Assembly (NCBI GenBank): GCA_021401465.1 | Contig: JADDMT010000042.1 | Location: 62,001 to 126,000 of the forward strand | Direction of reading: 5' to 3' | DNA from: Teratosphaeria epicoccoides | Lineage: Eukaryota; Ascomycota; Dothideomycetes; Mycosphaerellales; Teratosphaeriaceae | Length of the DNA: 64,000 nucleotides | In this document: in pieces, positions 19,589 to 29,652 of the stretch | How positions within the stretch are numbered: position 1 is the stretch's first letter | Layout: every line of letters starts with the position of its first letter | The notes under the pieces: model-generated | Databases searched by the model: none | What the model saw: only the letters and a program-made list of their open reading frames with translations | What the model was told of the DNA's origin: nothing | Made by a program: the position numbers and the translations under genes

Positions 19589-21820
19589 ATGCCTTCACAA
19601 CAGCCGTACATGCGATGGCAACACAACAAGCGCGCGGCCTCGGGCACGCCATCCATGGCCAACATGAATAACGATGCAATGATGAAGATTCTCGCATGTA
19701 GGCAGGACATCCTCAGTGACCTTAAGCGTGCCTACCGCGAGGAGATGCAGAATCACGTTGTCAACGGTAAGCCCTTCCTTGGTCAGCTGCCTAGCGAGGT
19801 TGATGCCTCGGGTGAAATCCGCAATTTGCTGTGGAGGAATGTAGCGAAGTCAGACAAGAAGCTCAGGGACACACTTAAGGGGAAGCGGCACGGTTCGGAG
19901 AAGCCGATCAATTTTGATGCCAACGTGGCTGCGGTAAAGAACAAGATCTGTAGCGACCATACCAACGAGAGGAGGAAGAGGAGAGGGGGTGTGGCGTACG
20001 CACCAGAGAAAGAGGTGGCACCTGGCAGTACCAACGAGAGCGTCGACGATGGCGGCAATGCGGGTGCGACATCGCCAAGTCTGATGTCGACGTCCGCTCC
20101 CAGCGCCGATCATGACGAACAGATGGTTGGCGCCCCTGGCGGCGAAATACTGCCGACATCGAAGGAGGAGGTGTCGAGGGATCAGACGCAGCAGGGTACT
20201 GCTATAAAGAGGCAAGCGCCAAGCTCATGGAGGAGCTATCCGACCAAGCGCCTTCGCCCGGCGCAGACTGCGGCTCTCGCGCCCAGCCCATTGCGTACGA
20301 TGGTGACCGAGGGCGTAAGTGAAGAGCAAGTCAGCGCGCCATTCGCTGCTGCCGCTGGGGGTTTCAAAGCCCCTGTCGCCCCGATGCAATTTTCCAACCG
20401 CAACGCGTCTGAGGACAATGCAGTCCCTACGATCGAGCGGGCTTCGCGCGACCCGCCGCCATTTCGCATGACCACAGATGTCGGGCGCCAGATTAGCGAT
20501 GCGGACATTGCCAGTCCATCACCTCCAGCGGGTACCAAAGTCTTGTCTGCCAACCCTATTGTCCGGTCGCCGGCGCACCACGGTGACGATGCCGATACCG
20601 AGATCAAGGTTGAGGAAAGGATGACGATGGAACGAAGTTCGGCACGTGTCTCGGCTGAATACGGCGACGAGATGCGTGCCCAGATGATGCAGCAAGGCGA
20701 TCGCACAGCAAGCATCTCTTCTGAGGGCGGTGTCGGCCAGTATAGACCCACCAAGGTGTCCTTCTTCGGCAAGCGGTTAGCCATGAACAGGAGTGGTGCC
20801 ATGCCCTCGGCTCGTGACAACGACATCACACGTCAGGAGATGCCACCGCCTCGCATCACCAACCGCAAGCAGGTCATCGTGGCAGATGATGACGATACGG
20901 AGGGAGATGATGATGACGAAGACGAACGTTTTGGCTTCAGAGAGCGGTCCACTCGTAGCAGCACAGGCCTGTTCGTGAGTGAGGTGGACCACAGCAACGA
21001 CGCTACAGTAGCAACTAAGAAGAAGACTCTCCCACCTGTGAGGAACTTCGCTTTAGCTCGCCCTGCTGGTCTCGGTCTGCGCCCTCTGATTCAAGTCGAA
21101 GGTGTGCAGACCGCTGTGAGTGGTGTGGGCTTGCCACCATCCGAGACCAGGTCTGTACACGATGATGGACCAAGCATGCGAGCAGTGTCCACGCGTGACG
21201 AGAGTGGCGCGCCCAGCGTCAAGACTCCACCACCGCCGCGCGAGATCAGCGAGAGCGTGGGTTCTACCATTGAGGTTGCTGCTGCACCTACGAAGGTGGC
21301 ATCAACTGCAGCTCACGTGAATGCTTCTGAAGCAGGGAGTCGGTCGCCCGACTCCAGCCCTGAGCCAGACGCTGAGACTGCACAGCGAGAAGACGGGGCA
21401 GCTGCAGCGAAGGCTCACAGCTACCCAACCCGCAGCCGCCTGACGACGTCCATCAAGACCAAGCCCTCCGCCGGTGGTCTTTTCTCTCCCACTCCGACCG
21501 CCTCTGACACCACTATCTCACCCATGCGGACTATTGCTGCCAAGGCTGATCAGCGCGCCAAGAGCAACAAGAAGGATGACAAGCAGCTCGGCGACGCTAT
21601 GAAGACGATGATTGCATACCAAGTCAGCAACATGGCCCAGAAGCTCTCCAAGGACTTCGATAAAAGGAGCAAGGAGCTGGAGGCACGGCTGGTGGATTAT
21701 GTCGATCAGAGACTGGAGGAGATGGCTAATGACATGGGCAAAGGTGGCGATGAGGAGTTGAAGGAGAGGATTCGGGCCGAGATCTTGAGAGAGCTTAGGG
21801 AGGGCCTTGTTGGGGAGTGA
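19589..21820 (+). CDS. Large disordered protein with conserved-looking N-terminus and C-terminal coiled coil
   Basis: Single exon of 743 residues (MPSQQPYMRWQH start). An in-frame ATG at 19406 exists but falls in leader-like sequence. Residues about 25-120 form a compact, helical, charged segment (MMKILACRQDILSDLKRAYR, LLWRNVAKSDKKLRDTLK). Residues 120-640 are low complexity: Pro/Ser/Thr/Ala-rich, with an acidic block (ADDDDTEGDDDDEDE near residue 430). The last 95 residues contain a probable coiled coil (LSKDFDKRSKELEARLVDYV, LKERIRAEILREL). Basic runs suggest a nuclear protein, but no domain is recognised and I assign no function. Confidence 0.72.
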   Translation: MPSQQPYMRWQHNKRAASGTPSMANMNNDAMMKILACRQDILSDLKRAYREEMQNHVVNGKPFLGQLPSEVDASGEIRNLLWRNVAKSDKKLRDTLKGKRHGSEKPINFDANVAAVKNKICSDHTNERRKRRGGVAYAPEKEVAPGSTNESVDDGGNAGATSPSLMSTSAPSADHDEQMVGAPGGEILPTSKEEVSRDQTQQGTAIKRQAPSSWRSYPTKRLRPAQTAALAPSPLRTMVTEGVSEEQVSAPFAAAAGGFKAPVAPMQFSNRNASEDNAVPTIERASRDPPPFRMTTDVGRQISDADIASPSPPAGTKVLSANPIVRSPAHHGDDADTEIKVEERMTMERSSARVSAEYGDEMRAQMMQQGDRTASISSEGGVGQYRPTKVSFFGKRLAMNRSGAMPSARDNDITRQEMPPPRITNRKQVIVADDDDTEGDDDDEDERFGFRERSTRSSTGLFVSEVDHSNDATVATKKKTLPPVRNFALARPAGLGLRPLIQVEGVQTAVSGVGLPPSETRSVHDDGPSMRAVSTRDESGAPSVKTPPPPREISESVGSTIEVAAAPTKVASTAAHVNASEAGSRSPDSSPEPDAETAQREDGAAAAKAHSYPTRSRLTTSIKTKPSAGGLFSPTPTASDTTISPMRTIAAKADQRAKSNKKDDKQLGDAMKTMIAYQVSNMAQKLSKDFDKRSKELEARLVDYVDQRLEEMANDMGKGGDEELKERIRAEILRELREGLVGE

Positions 21821-22107
21821 AAGAGGAATACCAGAGTCGAGAGGTGGGTGAGCTTTGACAAAGTGGTGGGTGTGGTGGGTGGGACTGCTATTGTCCTCTG
21901 TGACATCACTGGCGTAAGCGTCTCCTTGGTTAGGAGTCCAGATAGTAGAGGTTGGTCAGGTCTCGGAGATGACGGCGGACACGGTGGGTTTGTGATTGGT
22001 TTCTTCCTTGTACTACTATCGACGAGCGTGTGATAATAGCAATGCGATGACTACTTCTTGGCACTTGTCGTGATTGATCTCACGGGTCGAGCTACCTACA
22101 GGATTCT

Positions 22108-23700
22108 CTATATCATCCTTTGCTCAAGCAAAAGCTCGCCCACTGGCCCGGCCTTCTCGCCGACGAACCCAACACCTCTCTCGTGCACCTTCTTCCCTCT
22201 CAACCACGTCTCACGCACCACGCCCTTCAGAAGCTTCCCTTGGTACGGCGAACACTTGTTCCTGAACAGCATCTCCTCCCTCTGCACCTCGAACTCCGCC
22301 TCGTCATCAAAGATCGCAAGATCCGCGTCCTGACCGACTCGGAGGCTACCTTTGCGGTGCTGCAGCCCAACTTGCATCGCAGGAGCCGAGCAGCACCACC
22401 TCGCGATGTTCAGCAAGGTGGCATCGATCGGGAGGTCGCGACGCCGACACTCGGTCCACAGGATACTGAGGCCGAGACCAACAGAGGAGATGCCACCCCA
22501 AGCAGAGAAGAAGTCGCCGTCGCCGCCGTCGACGCCGTTCTTAGCAAGGCCACGAGTAGACGCTTTTGGCGTCTTGTGTGCGCTATCGAGGTACGCAGGG
22601 AGTAACTTCAGATTCGGTGTGCAAGGCGAGTGATCAGAGACTACGGTCCTAATAACACTACCATCCTCTCTCAACAACTCATCCCAAAGACCATCCTGGT
22701 TTGATTGGCTCCGGATCGGCGGGCAGCACTTATGCCTCGTGTCGCCCTCCGGGACCTGCTCGGCCGCTAAACTTAAGTAGTGGAAACACGTCTCCGCCGT
22801 GATTCGCACGCCGTCCTCTCGCGCTTTGCGCAGCATTGGGATCGCTTCGACAGCCGAGAGATGCACAATATGCAGCGGCAATCTTGGCGCAAGGTGTGCG
22901 AGACTGAGGATCTCAAGGACGGCGCAGACTTCAAAGGATGAAGGCCGGGAGTCGAGGAAAGTTTGGTAGCGGTCCAAGGGGCCCGTAGGTTCGAGCGGAG
23001 GTAGCGACCATTGTACGTCGTCGCCGACGGACGCGGAGACGGGTGGGACCATTTCGGCGTGGAACATGACCGTGGTCGGCTCGTCTGCGAGCTCGGCAAA
23101 GACTTTCTGGATGTCTGCTGCACTGACGGCCGGGAACTCCTCGACGCCGCTGTCGATCAGGAAACCCTTGAATCCTCGCACGCCTTCTCTGACGAGGCCT
23201 TTGAGCTCCTCCTCGTTACCCGGTATGATGCCTCCGTAGAATCCGACATCCACCCAACATTTTCCCCGGGCTGCTTCGACCTTCTCTCTCAGATGAACGA
23301 CAGTTGTGGTCGGCGGAATGGCGTTCAACGGCATGTCGACGACCGTTGTGACACCGCCGAATGCTGCGGCTCGCGTGCCTGTCCAGAAGCCTTCCCATTC
23401 TGTTCGACCGGGCTCGTTGAGGTGGACGTGAGCGTCTACAAGGCCGGGAAGGAGGACATGAGGAGTGCAGTCTTTGTAAGGTGTGCCAGGCGGGAAGGAG
23501 GAGGGAGGGAGGAGGGAATGGAAGATCGATGTGATTTTGCCGGTGATTACAGAGAAGACGAGGGTGGCTGGGGTCAAGCGGTCTTCTATTACAGCTCGAG
23601 AGGAGGCTAGAACTGTGATATGAGAGGGATCGATCGTGGCGGGGGCGTAGGACTCGTCAATGGAGTGGGGTGTCGCTGTCCCTGTTGCGAAGCGAGCCAT
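22108..23700 (-). CDS. DAL1: Allantoinase
   Basis: Cytosolic metal-dependent amidohydrolase that opens the hydantoin ring of allantoin to allantoate in purine catabolism. Single exon, 530 residues. Amidohydrolase hallmarks in order: GLVDAHVHLNEPGRTEWEGF (metal ligands His91 and His93), GFKGFLID (the lysine that is usually carbamylated), a HAEM metal histidine, LHIVHLSA, and VSDHSPC with the catalytic aspartate. The GRTEWEGF stretch separates allantoinases from dihydropyrimidinases and dihydroorotases. Length is normal for fungal enzymes (about 450-530). No other purine-catabolism gene lies nearby. Confidence 0.95.
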   Translation of the reverse strand: MARFATGTATPHSIDESYAPATIDPSHITVLASSRAVIEDRLTPATLVFSVITGKITSIFHSLLPPSSFPPGTPYKDCTPHVLLPGLVDAHVHLNEPGRTEWEGFWTGTRAAAFGGVTTVVDMPLNAIPPTTTVVHLREKVEAARGKCWVDVGFYGGIIPGNEEELKGLVREGVRGFKGFLIDSGVEEFPAVSAADIQKVFAELADEPTTVMFHAEMVPPVSASVGDDVQWSLPPLEPTGPLDRYQTFLDSRPSSFEVCAVLEILSLAHLAPRLPLHIVHLSAVEAIPMLRKAREDGVRITAETCFHYLSLAAEQVPEGDTRHKCCPPIRSQSNQDGLWDELLREDGSVIRTVVSDHSPCTPNLKLLPAYLDSAHKTPKASTRGLAKNGVDGGDGDFFSAWGGISSVGLGLSILWTECRRRDLPIDATLLNIARWCCSAPAMQVGLQHRKGSLRVGQDADLAIFDDEAEFEVQREEMLFRNKCSPYQGKLLKGVVRETWLRGKKVHERGVGFVGEKAGPVGELLLEQRMI

Positions 23701-24608
23701 GGTGGTTTATCTCTTGCCAAAAGCTGCAATGCTCGGTGCTCTACAAGGAAATTGCACAGCGCTGGCCTATGTTGGCGCAGACTGAAAGGGAGCAATGGAC
23801 AGAGTACCACTGACAAAGAGAGTGAGAGGATTAGATGTACGATAAGAGCCAAAAAGAGCGGTAGACGAGGCATACGCGGCACCTTAACATCGGGGTGTCG
23901 CGTGGTGTCGGTAAACCAAGGGCGCTGCATGTGATGAACACGTCGGAGCTGCCCCAAGAGCCAAAGGGCCCAGGGCTTTCGAAGGGACGGCTGTTGTCTA
24001 TATTCGAGCAGAAGAACATTGGCGGGAATACATAATAGTTGCGGGTGTTACTCGATCAAATCTCCAACTCCAGATAAGATAAGCTCGGCACCGCTTTTGG
24101 TCCAATCGATAAGCGAGCGCACCGGGCGGCGCCGTGATTGGAACTCGTATCACGGTATTATTATTAATATTGCCTGATGTGTTCCACCGAGCGGAAGCAT
24201 TCTTTTCGTTGAGGCTGCGGCAGTGATTGGATGATGGGCCCGCCAAAAGCTGTGAGATATGGTTTGGGATGGCATTGCCGAGAAAAGAAAGTCGTCGTCC
24301 TCTGCTTCGAAGAAAGGGAAATTTCTGCAGAGATGTGCATGTGCTTCGGTGTTCTGCTCGACCTTGAAAAAGGCAGGCACGCAAATGCAGCAGCTACCTG
24401 GTATTGCCAAAGATGCCTCCTAAGATCGCCATCCGCTCAATGACTTGCCCCCTCAATCACTCATATGGCGTCTAGCTGTGAGTAGACGATAATTTCAGTA
24501 AGCTACTCATACGTGTGCGATCTGATCAATTTGCTCGATCGCAATCTGCTCCAGAAGTCGATCTGAAATACTCTCCCGTCCACAGTGCAACAGAGTAAGG
24601 ACGTCGCA
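23701..24608. other. Divergent intergenic region, no gene seen
   Basis: A 0.9-kb promoter region between allantoinase (-) and a disordered protein (+). It contains GATAAG motifs near 23842 and 24075, of the type bound by nitrogen-regulatory GATA factors (AreA/Nit2 class), which would fit allantoinase. This is motif inference only. Confidence 0.4.
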
Positions 24609-25376
24609 ATGCCTCACCGAAGCACTGATTCCGACGCTGACGAGGCGTACTATGCAGCGCTTTCGACTGGTGGCCACAACCTGTCGCATGGCCCTGGAGG
24701 TAGCCACAGACATCACGACACCCCCAGATCAAGAGGCTGCGAGTGTGTCGAAGTAGTCCCAAGCCTTCAGAATTCATATGGCCCGCATCACGACGAAGGC
24801 TCCTCTCGTGACCTACACGGCAGGAGCCACCGACACGATCATCGAGACACATTTGAGCGAAGCCCACGCAACGAGTTCACCGGTGAGTCCAACACCCTTA
24901 GGCGCAGCAACCACGTGCGATTACCAAGAGACTTCGCGCCAACATATGGCCAGGACTTTTCCACGCTAGGCGCTGACGTCTACAGCAAGTTTGAGCGCAG
25001 ACCAAGCCGTAACAGTCGCCGCGACAGCGTCCAGGAGTGCGGCCTCAGCGGGAAAGGCTCACATCTTAGTAGACCTTGTGATCGGAGCCTCGGCGGCCAC
25101 CCAAGCAGTCGTAGGCTGAGGGAGCACGCTGAAGCTCTTCGCGGGCGTGTGCAGGATGGGCCTGCCACACGCGACTGCACTGCTGATGCGTATGACAGGC
25201 TTGACAGCAGGCACGCCGACCGACAGCCTGTGTATCACGAGGCCATGCCAGATTTGAGGCACGGCAGAAGTCATCGTGCGCTGTTTGAGGACTACAGCGG
25301 GCGAAGCAGGAGCTCGAGGCGGCCCAGCTATGAAGGTTCTGGGTACGCTGGGTATGGAGGCGATGGCTACGGCTAG
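24609..25376 (+). CDS. Hypothetical His/Arg/Ser-rich disordered protein
   Basis: Single-exon ORF of 255 residues from the first ATG (MPHRSTDSD); the open frame begins earlier but without an ATG. The protein is very hydrophilic, with many HGP, HRH, SRDLHGRSH and RRPSRNSRR segments and a Gly/Tyr-rich end (GSGYAGYGGDGYG). No signal peptide, membrane helix or domain is seen. Composition and length without a stop support coding, but no family is recognised. A spliced form cannot be ruled out. Confidence 0.5.
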   Translation: MPHRSTDSDADEAYYAALSTGGHNLSHGPGGSHRHHDTPRSRGCECVEVVPSLQNSYGPHHDEGSSRDLHGRSHRHDHRDTFERSPRNEFTGESNTLRRSNHVRLPRDFAPTYGQDFSTLGADVYSKFERRPSRNSRRDSVQECGLSGKGSHLSRPCDRSLGGHPSSRRLREHAEALRGRVQDGPATRDCTADAYDRLDSRHADRQPVYHEAMPDLRHGRSHRALFEDYSGRSRSSRRPSYEGSGYAGYGGDGYG

Positions 25377-25844
25377 GCGTTCAGCAACAACGTGTCGGGT
25401 ATAAGGGTGGTTCTCTGCAGCAATTTCAGTTGGAATGTTCGTTTCATGAATAGAATCTGATGCGTTGAATCTATCTGGTACGTTCTTTCTTCACCTGTCC
25501 TGAACCACTCCTCGGTGTCCATGACCGCACACATTCTTGCCGAAGATGTCGGTTGGTCATCATAGCTCGTCAGCCGACCTGTCGTGAAAGCTGGCGGGCG
25601 TGGCTGCTGTCACGCCGGGTTTGCATATTATGCTTTGAAGAAGCGGAATACGAATCTGGGTGCAATAAGCATATGCGTTCACATGTACTGCTCACGCTGA
25701 TCGGAATGGATCACCGCTGTACGACCTACAGCTGCTTTGTCCGAGGCTATTGCCTACACGCAAGCGATGCAATGCTCGAACACTCGCCGGCAGGCTCAAT
25801 CATAGCAGGCAACATCGATCGTCTCTCGGGGCGCTCACAACAGT
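25377..25844. other. Intergenic, no gene seen
   Basis: A 0.47-kb spacer between two same-strand disordered-protein genes. Nothing recognisable was found. A short open frame overlapping its right half (25553-26059) is in another frame of the next gene. Confidence 0.4.
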
Positions 25845-26693
25845 ATGTCGCATCTGCACATCCAGAGGGATCGTATCCTTGCCGGTGGTCGCGCGAGAAC
25901 GTTCGATCTAAATCAGCGCAATCAACAGCATCGATCAAGGTCTCGGAGTGTCATTGCCGTGCCCAAACGCAGCTCATATGGCTCAGCCTCAAGCAGTCAG
26001 CACGTCGAGCAAGCGTCTCACCTTGCCTCCCAGTCCAATACACTTATTTGGGCCGATAGACCAGGCCGCTACGACTCCAAGTCTCCGCCGATTCCGAGTA
26101 CTTGTGCGCGAAGGCCGCAATTCCGACAGGGTACAGCTCCGGCGTCTCGCTCACAAGATCAAGCAGCTCATGCGAATGCATCCGCAACGCCGCGCTCGAG
26201 CCGGACCTTCGTGACAGCTCCTTCAGGCACACTACGAAGGTCTCCCGCAGTCCGCCATGACGCAAATCAGCGACCAACACACTCCGAGAAAATCAGCGCA
26301 TTGGCGACGAGCTACCAAGCCATATTACCGCTCGTCCGGTATGCGAAGAAATACACTCCCGGTCCCAGTGCCAAAGCGAAGGAGCTGCAGCGACGCTCAA
26401 CCACCCCTTCCGATCCGTACTCGGGCTTGACCCATCAAAGGTGGGGTGACGTGGCTCGACATCCTCGAACACAGACGGCTTCTTCGGTCCAGCGGCATCG
26501 CAGCCGTGAAGCCGCGCTGGAATGTGCCGGCGACGAGCGTCAAGAAGGACGGTCGCGCTCCAAGGACAACGTGGTCCAGCCGAGAGCCCCGGATGATGGA
26601 AGCGTACAGATTCCGAGTCTAGGAGGGTCGGACAGCTTGGTTTGGAGCAGAAAGACGAGGTTGAAGCCGAGCCAAAGCGTGACCCATGGCTGA
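25845..26693 (+). CDS. Hypothetical basic, Ser/Arg/Gln-rich protein
   Basis: Single exon of 282 residues starting MSHLHIQRDR. Disordered and basic: RSRSRSVIAVPKRSS, TPRSSRTFVTAPSG, RSREAALECAGDER and RKTRLKPSQSV. One segment, KISALATSYQAILPLVRYAK (about residues 148-167), may fold as a helix. No domain is recognised. It follows another disordered ORF on the same strand and could be a second, related gene or part of the same unannotated locus; I see no sequence repeat between them. Confidence 0.42.
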   Translation: MSHLHIQRDRILAGGRARTFDLNQRNQQHRSRSRSVIAVPKRSSYGSASSSQHVEQASHLASQSNTLIWADRPGRYDSKSPPIPSTCARRPQFRQGTAPASRSQDQAAHANASATPRSSRTFVTAPSGTLRRSPAVRHDANQRPTHSEKISALATSYQAILPLVRYAKKYTPGPSAKAKELQRRSTTPSDPYSGLTHQRWGDVARHPRTQTASSVQRHRSREAALECAGDERQEGRSRSKDNVVQPRAPDDGSVQIPSLGGSDSLVWSRKTRLKPSQSVTHG

Positions 26694-27903
26694 GGCCGGC
26701 GGAGATGGTGTTTCGATTATCAGCATGTGGGTGCAAGGAAAATCGTCTGATGCTTGATTGGTCACTAGCGGGGCGATCGACCTAGTACGATGTTGCAATG
26801 GTACGTTTCGATGCTAGTGTGGTTTGCCTAGAGTGTCAAGTCAATGTGCTAGCCGCTATCTACATGCGGATTGACTAGATGGTTCGAGGGCATCAACGAT
26901 TAGGTAAGTTGGTGTAGCTGAGGTTGCGATGGCAATATCGGCTGGACCAAGCTTCAATAATGAATATGAAACAAGTATGCAGCTGGGACATGTTGTTTCT
27001 TGCAAAATGCTGACATCGTCAGGCAGAGCCATCAAACCGACCCGGAACAGTACATGTAAGGCGTACCTTGCATGTATTGAGGATTTCCAAACAATGTAAT
27101 TGCTTGGCAAGAAGTCTTGGCAATAAGTCCGGACTGTGTTGCGTTCTACGGCATAGTTTTAATGCGGTTCCAACCAACAGACTTCAGCATAAGCCGTGTG
27201 TCGGCTTGGGTAGAATTGAAGCAGTGCCGGTGATAGACCACGGGTGTTGTCGTCCGCGTGGAACGTTGTTATGTGACTGTAGAGCGCGATGAGACGTCGC
27301 CATCTCACCCCAAGCGTTCTCAATACCCGTCGAGGCTTTGTCGCACCCAGGCCACCATGCTGACGGCGAAAGGACAGGATATTCCAATGATACTCTACGA
27401 ATCTCTTCTCTGCTGAAGTCAAAGCTTCGACGGTGACCCTACGCATCCTTTCGACAAGGTCTCGAAGATAGGGAGACTGCGGCATCGATGCGCAGGCCTC
27501 GTCAGCTCCCTTTTCGCCAGGAACCGACGTTTCCGCTCTCAGATTGTGATTGACCACTTGAGTAATGCACCCCTGTGCGTGCTAGCAGTCCGATGGTCTA
27601 GTAGATCCAGCGGAGACACGTTGGAGCTTCTTGACCATAGTGATGCATAGCCAGACCTGAAGCAAATTTCGTAGGGCTAGCTCTAGGCATTAGATATCTG
27701 CCAGGGCAAGCAGAGGCAAGAGACAAACCGACGAAGACGAAAGCATCTAGTCCATAGACATACTGCAGATACTAGCAGCGTCATGTATGAAAGAGCGCAG
27801 CCAGTCGCCCTTTCTCTGCATATCAGACCTAAAGGATCAGACACACTCGCATCTAGACAAAAACACTAACCACAGGACTATCCAGTTCCTAAGAAGATTA
27901 ACA
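26694..27903. other. Gene-poor stretch, nothing firm
   Basis: No convincing gene. One minus-strand open frame (27159-27557, 132 codons) has a plausible helical segment but no family similarity or splice partner. This is the left part of the gene-poor 26.7-30.8 kb region. Confidence 0.45.
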
Positions 27904-28185
27904 GCATGAAGGCCGCATAGCAAACCCTCACCTTTCTTTGCTTGGCCTTGTTCGCAGGCATGGCGATGTCGGCAGCATTGATAGAGAGACGCGGATGCGC
28001 AACTGGAACCTGTTCGGAGGCTGGCATGAACGGCAAGCCCTGCTCAGCGGACTGTACACAATGAGTGAGCTAGTCTGAGAAGTAATTCCGTGCATTGTTG
28101 CTCTGCTAACATTGTTTTAAAGAAAGGAGAAAGATGGACTGGTAAATGTCGAGGGGAACGTCCAATGCACAAAATCTGGCACTAG
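27904..28185 (+). pseudogene. Relic of a small secreted Cys-rich peptide gene
   Basis: Reading from the ATG at 27904 gives a signal-peptide-like stretch (QTLTFLCLALFAGMAMSAA), a basic ERR site, then GCATGTCSEAGMNGKPCSADC with four cysteines. Codon 5 is TAG (27916-27918). A TGA (28062-28064) stands directly before a textbook 58-bp intron (GTGAGC donor at 28065, GCTAAC branch, AAG acceptor at 28122). An in-frame second exon (28123-28185) reads KGERWTGKCRG with a fifth cysteine. The layout is that of a secreted effector or antimicrobial-like peptide carrying two stop codons, each one transition away from a sense codon (CAG or CGA). It could instead be chance, or the start may lie elsewhere. I describe it only as a broken gene. 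Confidence 0.4.
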
Positions 28186-28572
28186 GAATTCTAAGCGGAA
28201 GGTTGGCGAGATTGCGGCATCGAAGTTCCACCGCACGGCGGCAAGACCTTACCCGGCTGCGGCACAACAATGGTCGGGCACGATTGCTGTTCGAAAATGT
28301 AGTGGTGCGGCTCGTCGACCAGCATGAAAGGCAGGAATGTTGAAGGATGAGTCAATGTGTTCTAGGGACTTGGCCATATTTCGCGTGTGATGGATATTCA
28401 GATTCGGAAACTGTTTGCTGAAGGGTTTCGTCGGAGCTGCATGGTGTCCATGATCCATTTCGAAACATCTGACAATCGGACAGATGTCTGGTTGGAATCT
28501 GTACGGTATTCAGGAACATCATGATGCCGCCACGATCACAGTGACAAGTGCTGCCATTCCATATAAGGCTGA
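28186..28572. other. Gene-poor stretch, nothing firm
   Basis: No gene recognised. A minus-strand open frame (28352-28660) overlaps the 3' end of the WSC relic in another frame. Confidence 0.4.
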
Positions 28573-29095
28573 CTACGCAGAGACCAGGATCCAGGGCGCA
28601 AGTCCAGTTTTCGCGGTATATGTCAAGTTGCACAGGATCAATGCATCTGCTCCGCCACATACCTCAGAAGCGTTTCCATCGCAGGCGTAGAAACACCTGG
28701 AGCCGTTGGGCTTGTTGGAGTGGGAAGAGAGGTATGCTCCGCCTGCAGGAAAATGAGCCTGGCAGTAAAGCAAAATCTACTTGCTTACATAGCATTCCCT
28801 GTCATACTCCAGGCTGGCGTACTGTGCGTTTCCGCAGTACTTGAGACACGACGAGGTCATCCTTGAATTGTTGGCGGACTATAAAGCGTCATATCGATTC
28901 ATAAAGGCCTGCTCACGCTGGAAAGGCTCGAAAACGCCGACTTGCACACTGGAAAGGCTCGACGATACCGATTTGCCGCCACTCAATGCCCGTCTCGCTC
29001 CAACAGCCTGCATATGTATGACTAGATGCAGTTGGTAGGGGCATCGCGCCTGCGGCCGTGATCATAGAGTCAACGATGGCATTTTGGCATGTCAC
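28573..29095 (-). pseudogene. Relic of a WSC-domain protein gene
   Basis: WSC domains are Cys-rich carbohydrate-binding modules of fungal wall sensors and secreted proteins. Here their parts are present in order on the minus strand: YAGCWSETG (near 29000), ANNSRMTSSCLKYCG and YASLEYDRECY (28789-28880), then SNKPNGSRCFYACDG and EVCGGADALILCNL (28600-28742). The copy is broken. An in-frame TAG lies at 28879-28881 just before the ANNS motif. The 46-bp intron-like gap (28743-28788) also joins exons whose phases disagree by one base. A further open end (LAPWILVSA) replaces the usual continuation. The cysteine spacing is otherwise intact, so decay is recent. A small direct repeat (CTGGAAAGGCTCGA) lies at about 28918-28962. 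Confidence 0.62.
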
Positions 29096-29652
29096 AGTTG
29101 CGAAGAACAGGCAAGTTGACAGCGACAGGAGTCAGACAACTATCCCGATGACAGCATGGCGGCGACGCTGATAAGTATCGTGTTGAGGGGACAGGGATAC
29201 CCCACCCGATCAATCAGGTCTCACTTCTGCAACAAGCACTCCCTTTCAAGTTTTAGATATATAGAATAGTGGTGAATTCATGTATTGCTCCTCTGAGCCA
29301 AGGGGGTCAGGCTCGATCGTACTGATCTCACTGGTTCTACATGTTGTACGAACCTTGACAACACTCGATCGAGTGCGCGCCGGCTATGCGCGGTGTACCT
29401 CAGCAGCAATGCGAGGTATTATAATCGCCGTCGTGCCTGTATGGTTCGCGCATAGCCGTCGCTTTCCGTAGATGGATCCATATTTGCCAGACTTATTGAC
29501 TGTTGCATCAGGTATCTCGGGTCCAAATTGGAGTCGTGCAAGAGACGCCGTGAGCCCCCGACGTGAGAGAGGTGGTGACAAGTATATTCTCAAGGTTCTC
29601 ACAACCCTTAATACAGCAGTACCGCTCCCTGAGCTTTCAAGAGCTAGTTACT
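29096..29652. other. Gene-poor spacer with a 12-bp inverted repeat
   Basis: No gene seen. It contains CGGCTATGCGCG at 29381-29392 and its exact reverse complement at 29447-29458, separated by 54 bp. Confidence 0.5.

Noticed and set aside
27159..27557. 132-codon minus-strand frame in the gene-poor stretch
   Set aside because: Plausible composition but no homologue recognised, no flanking exons, and no clear promoter; not enough to call a gene.
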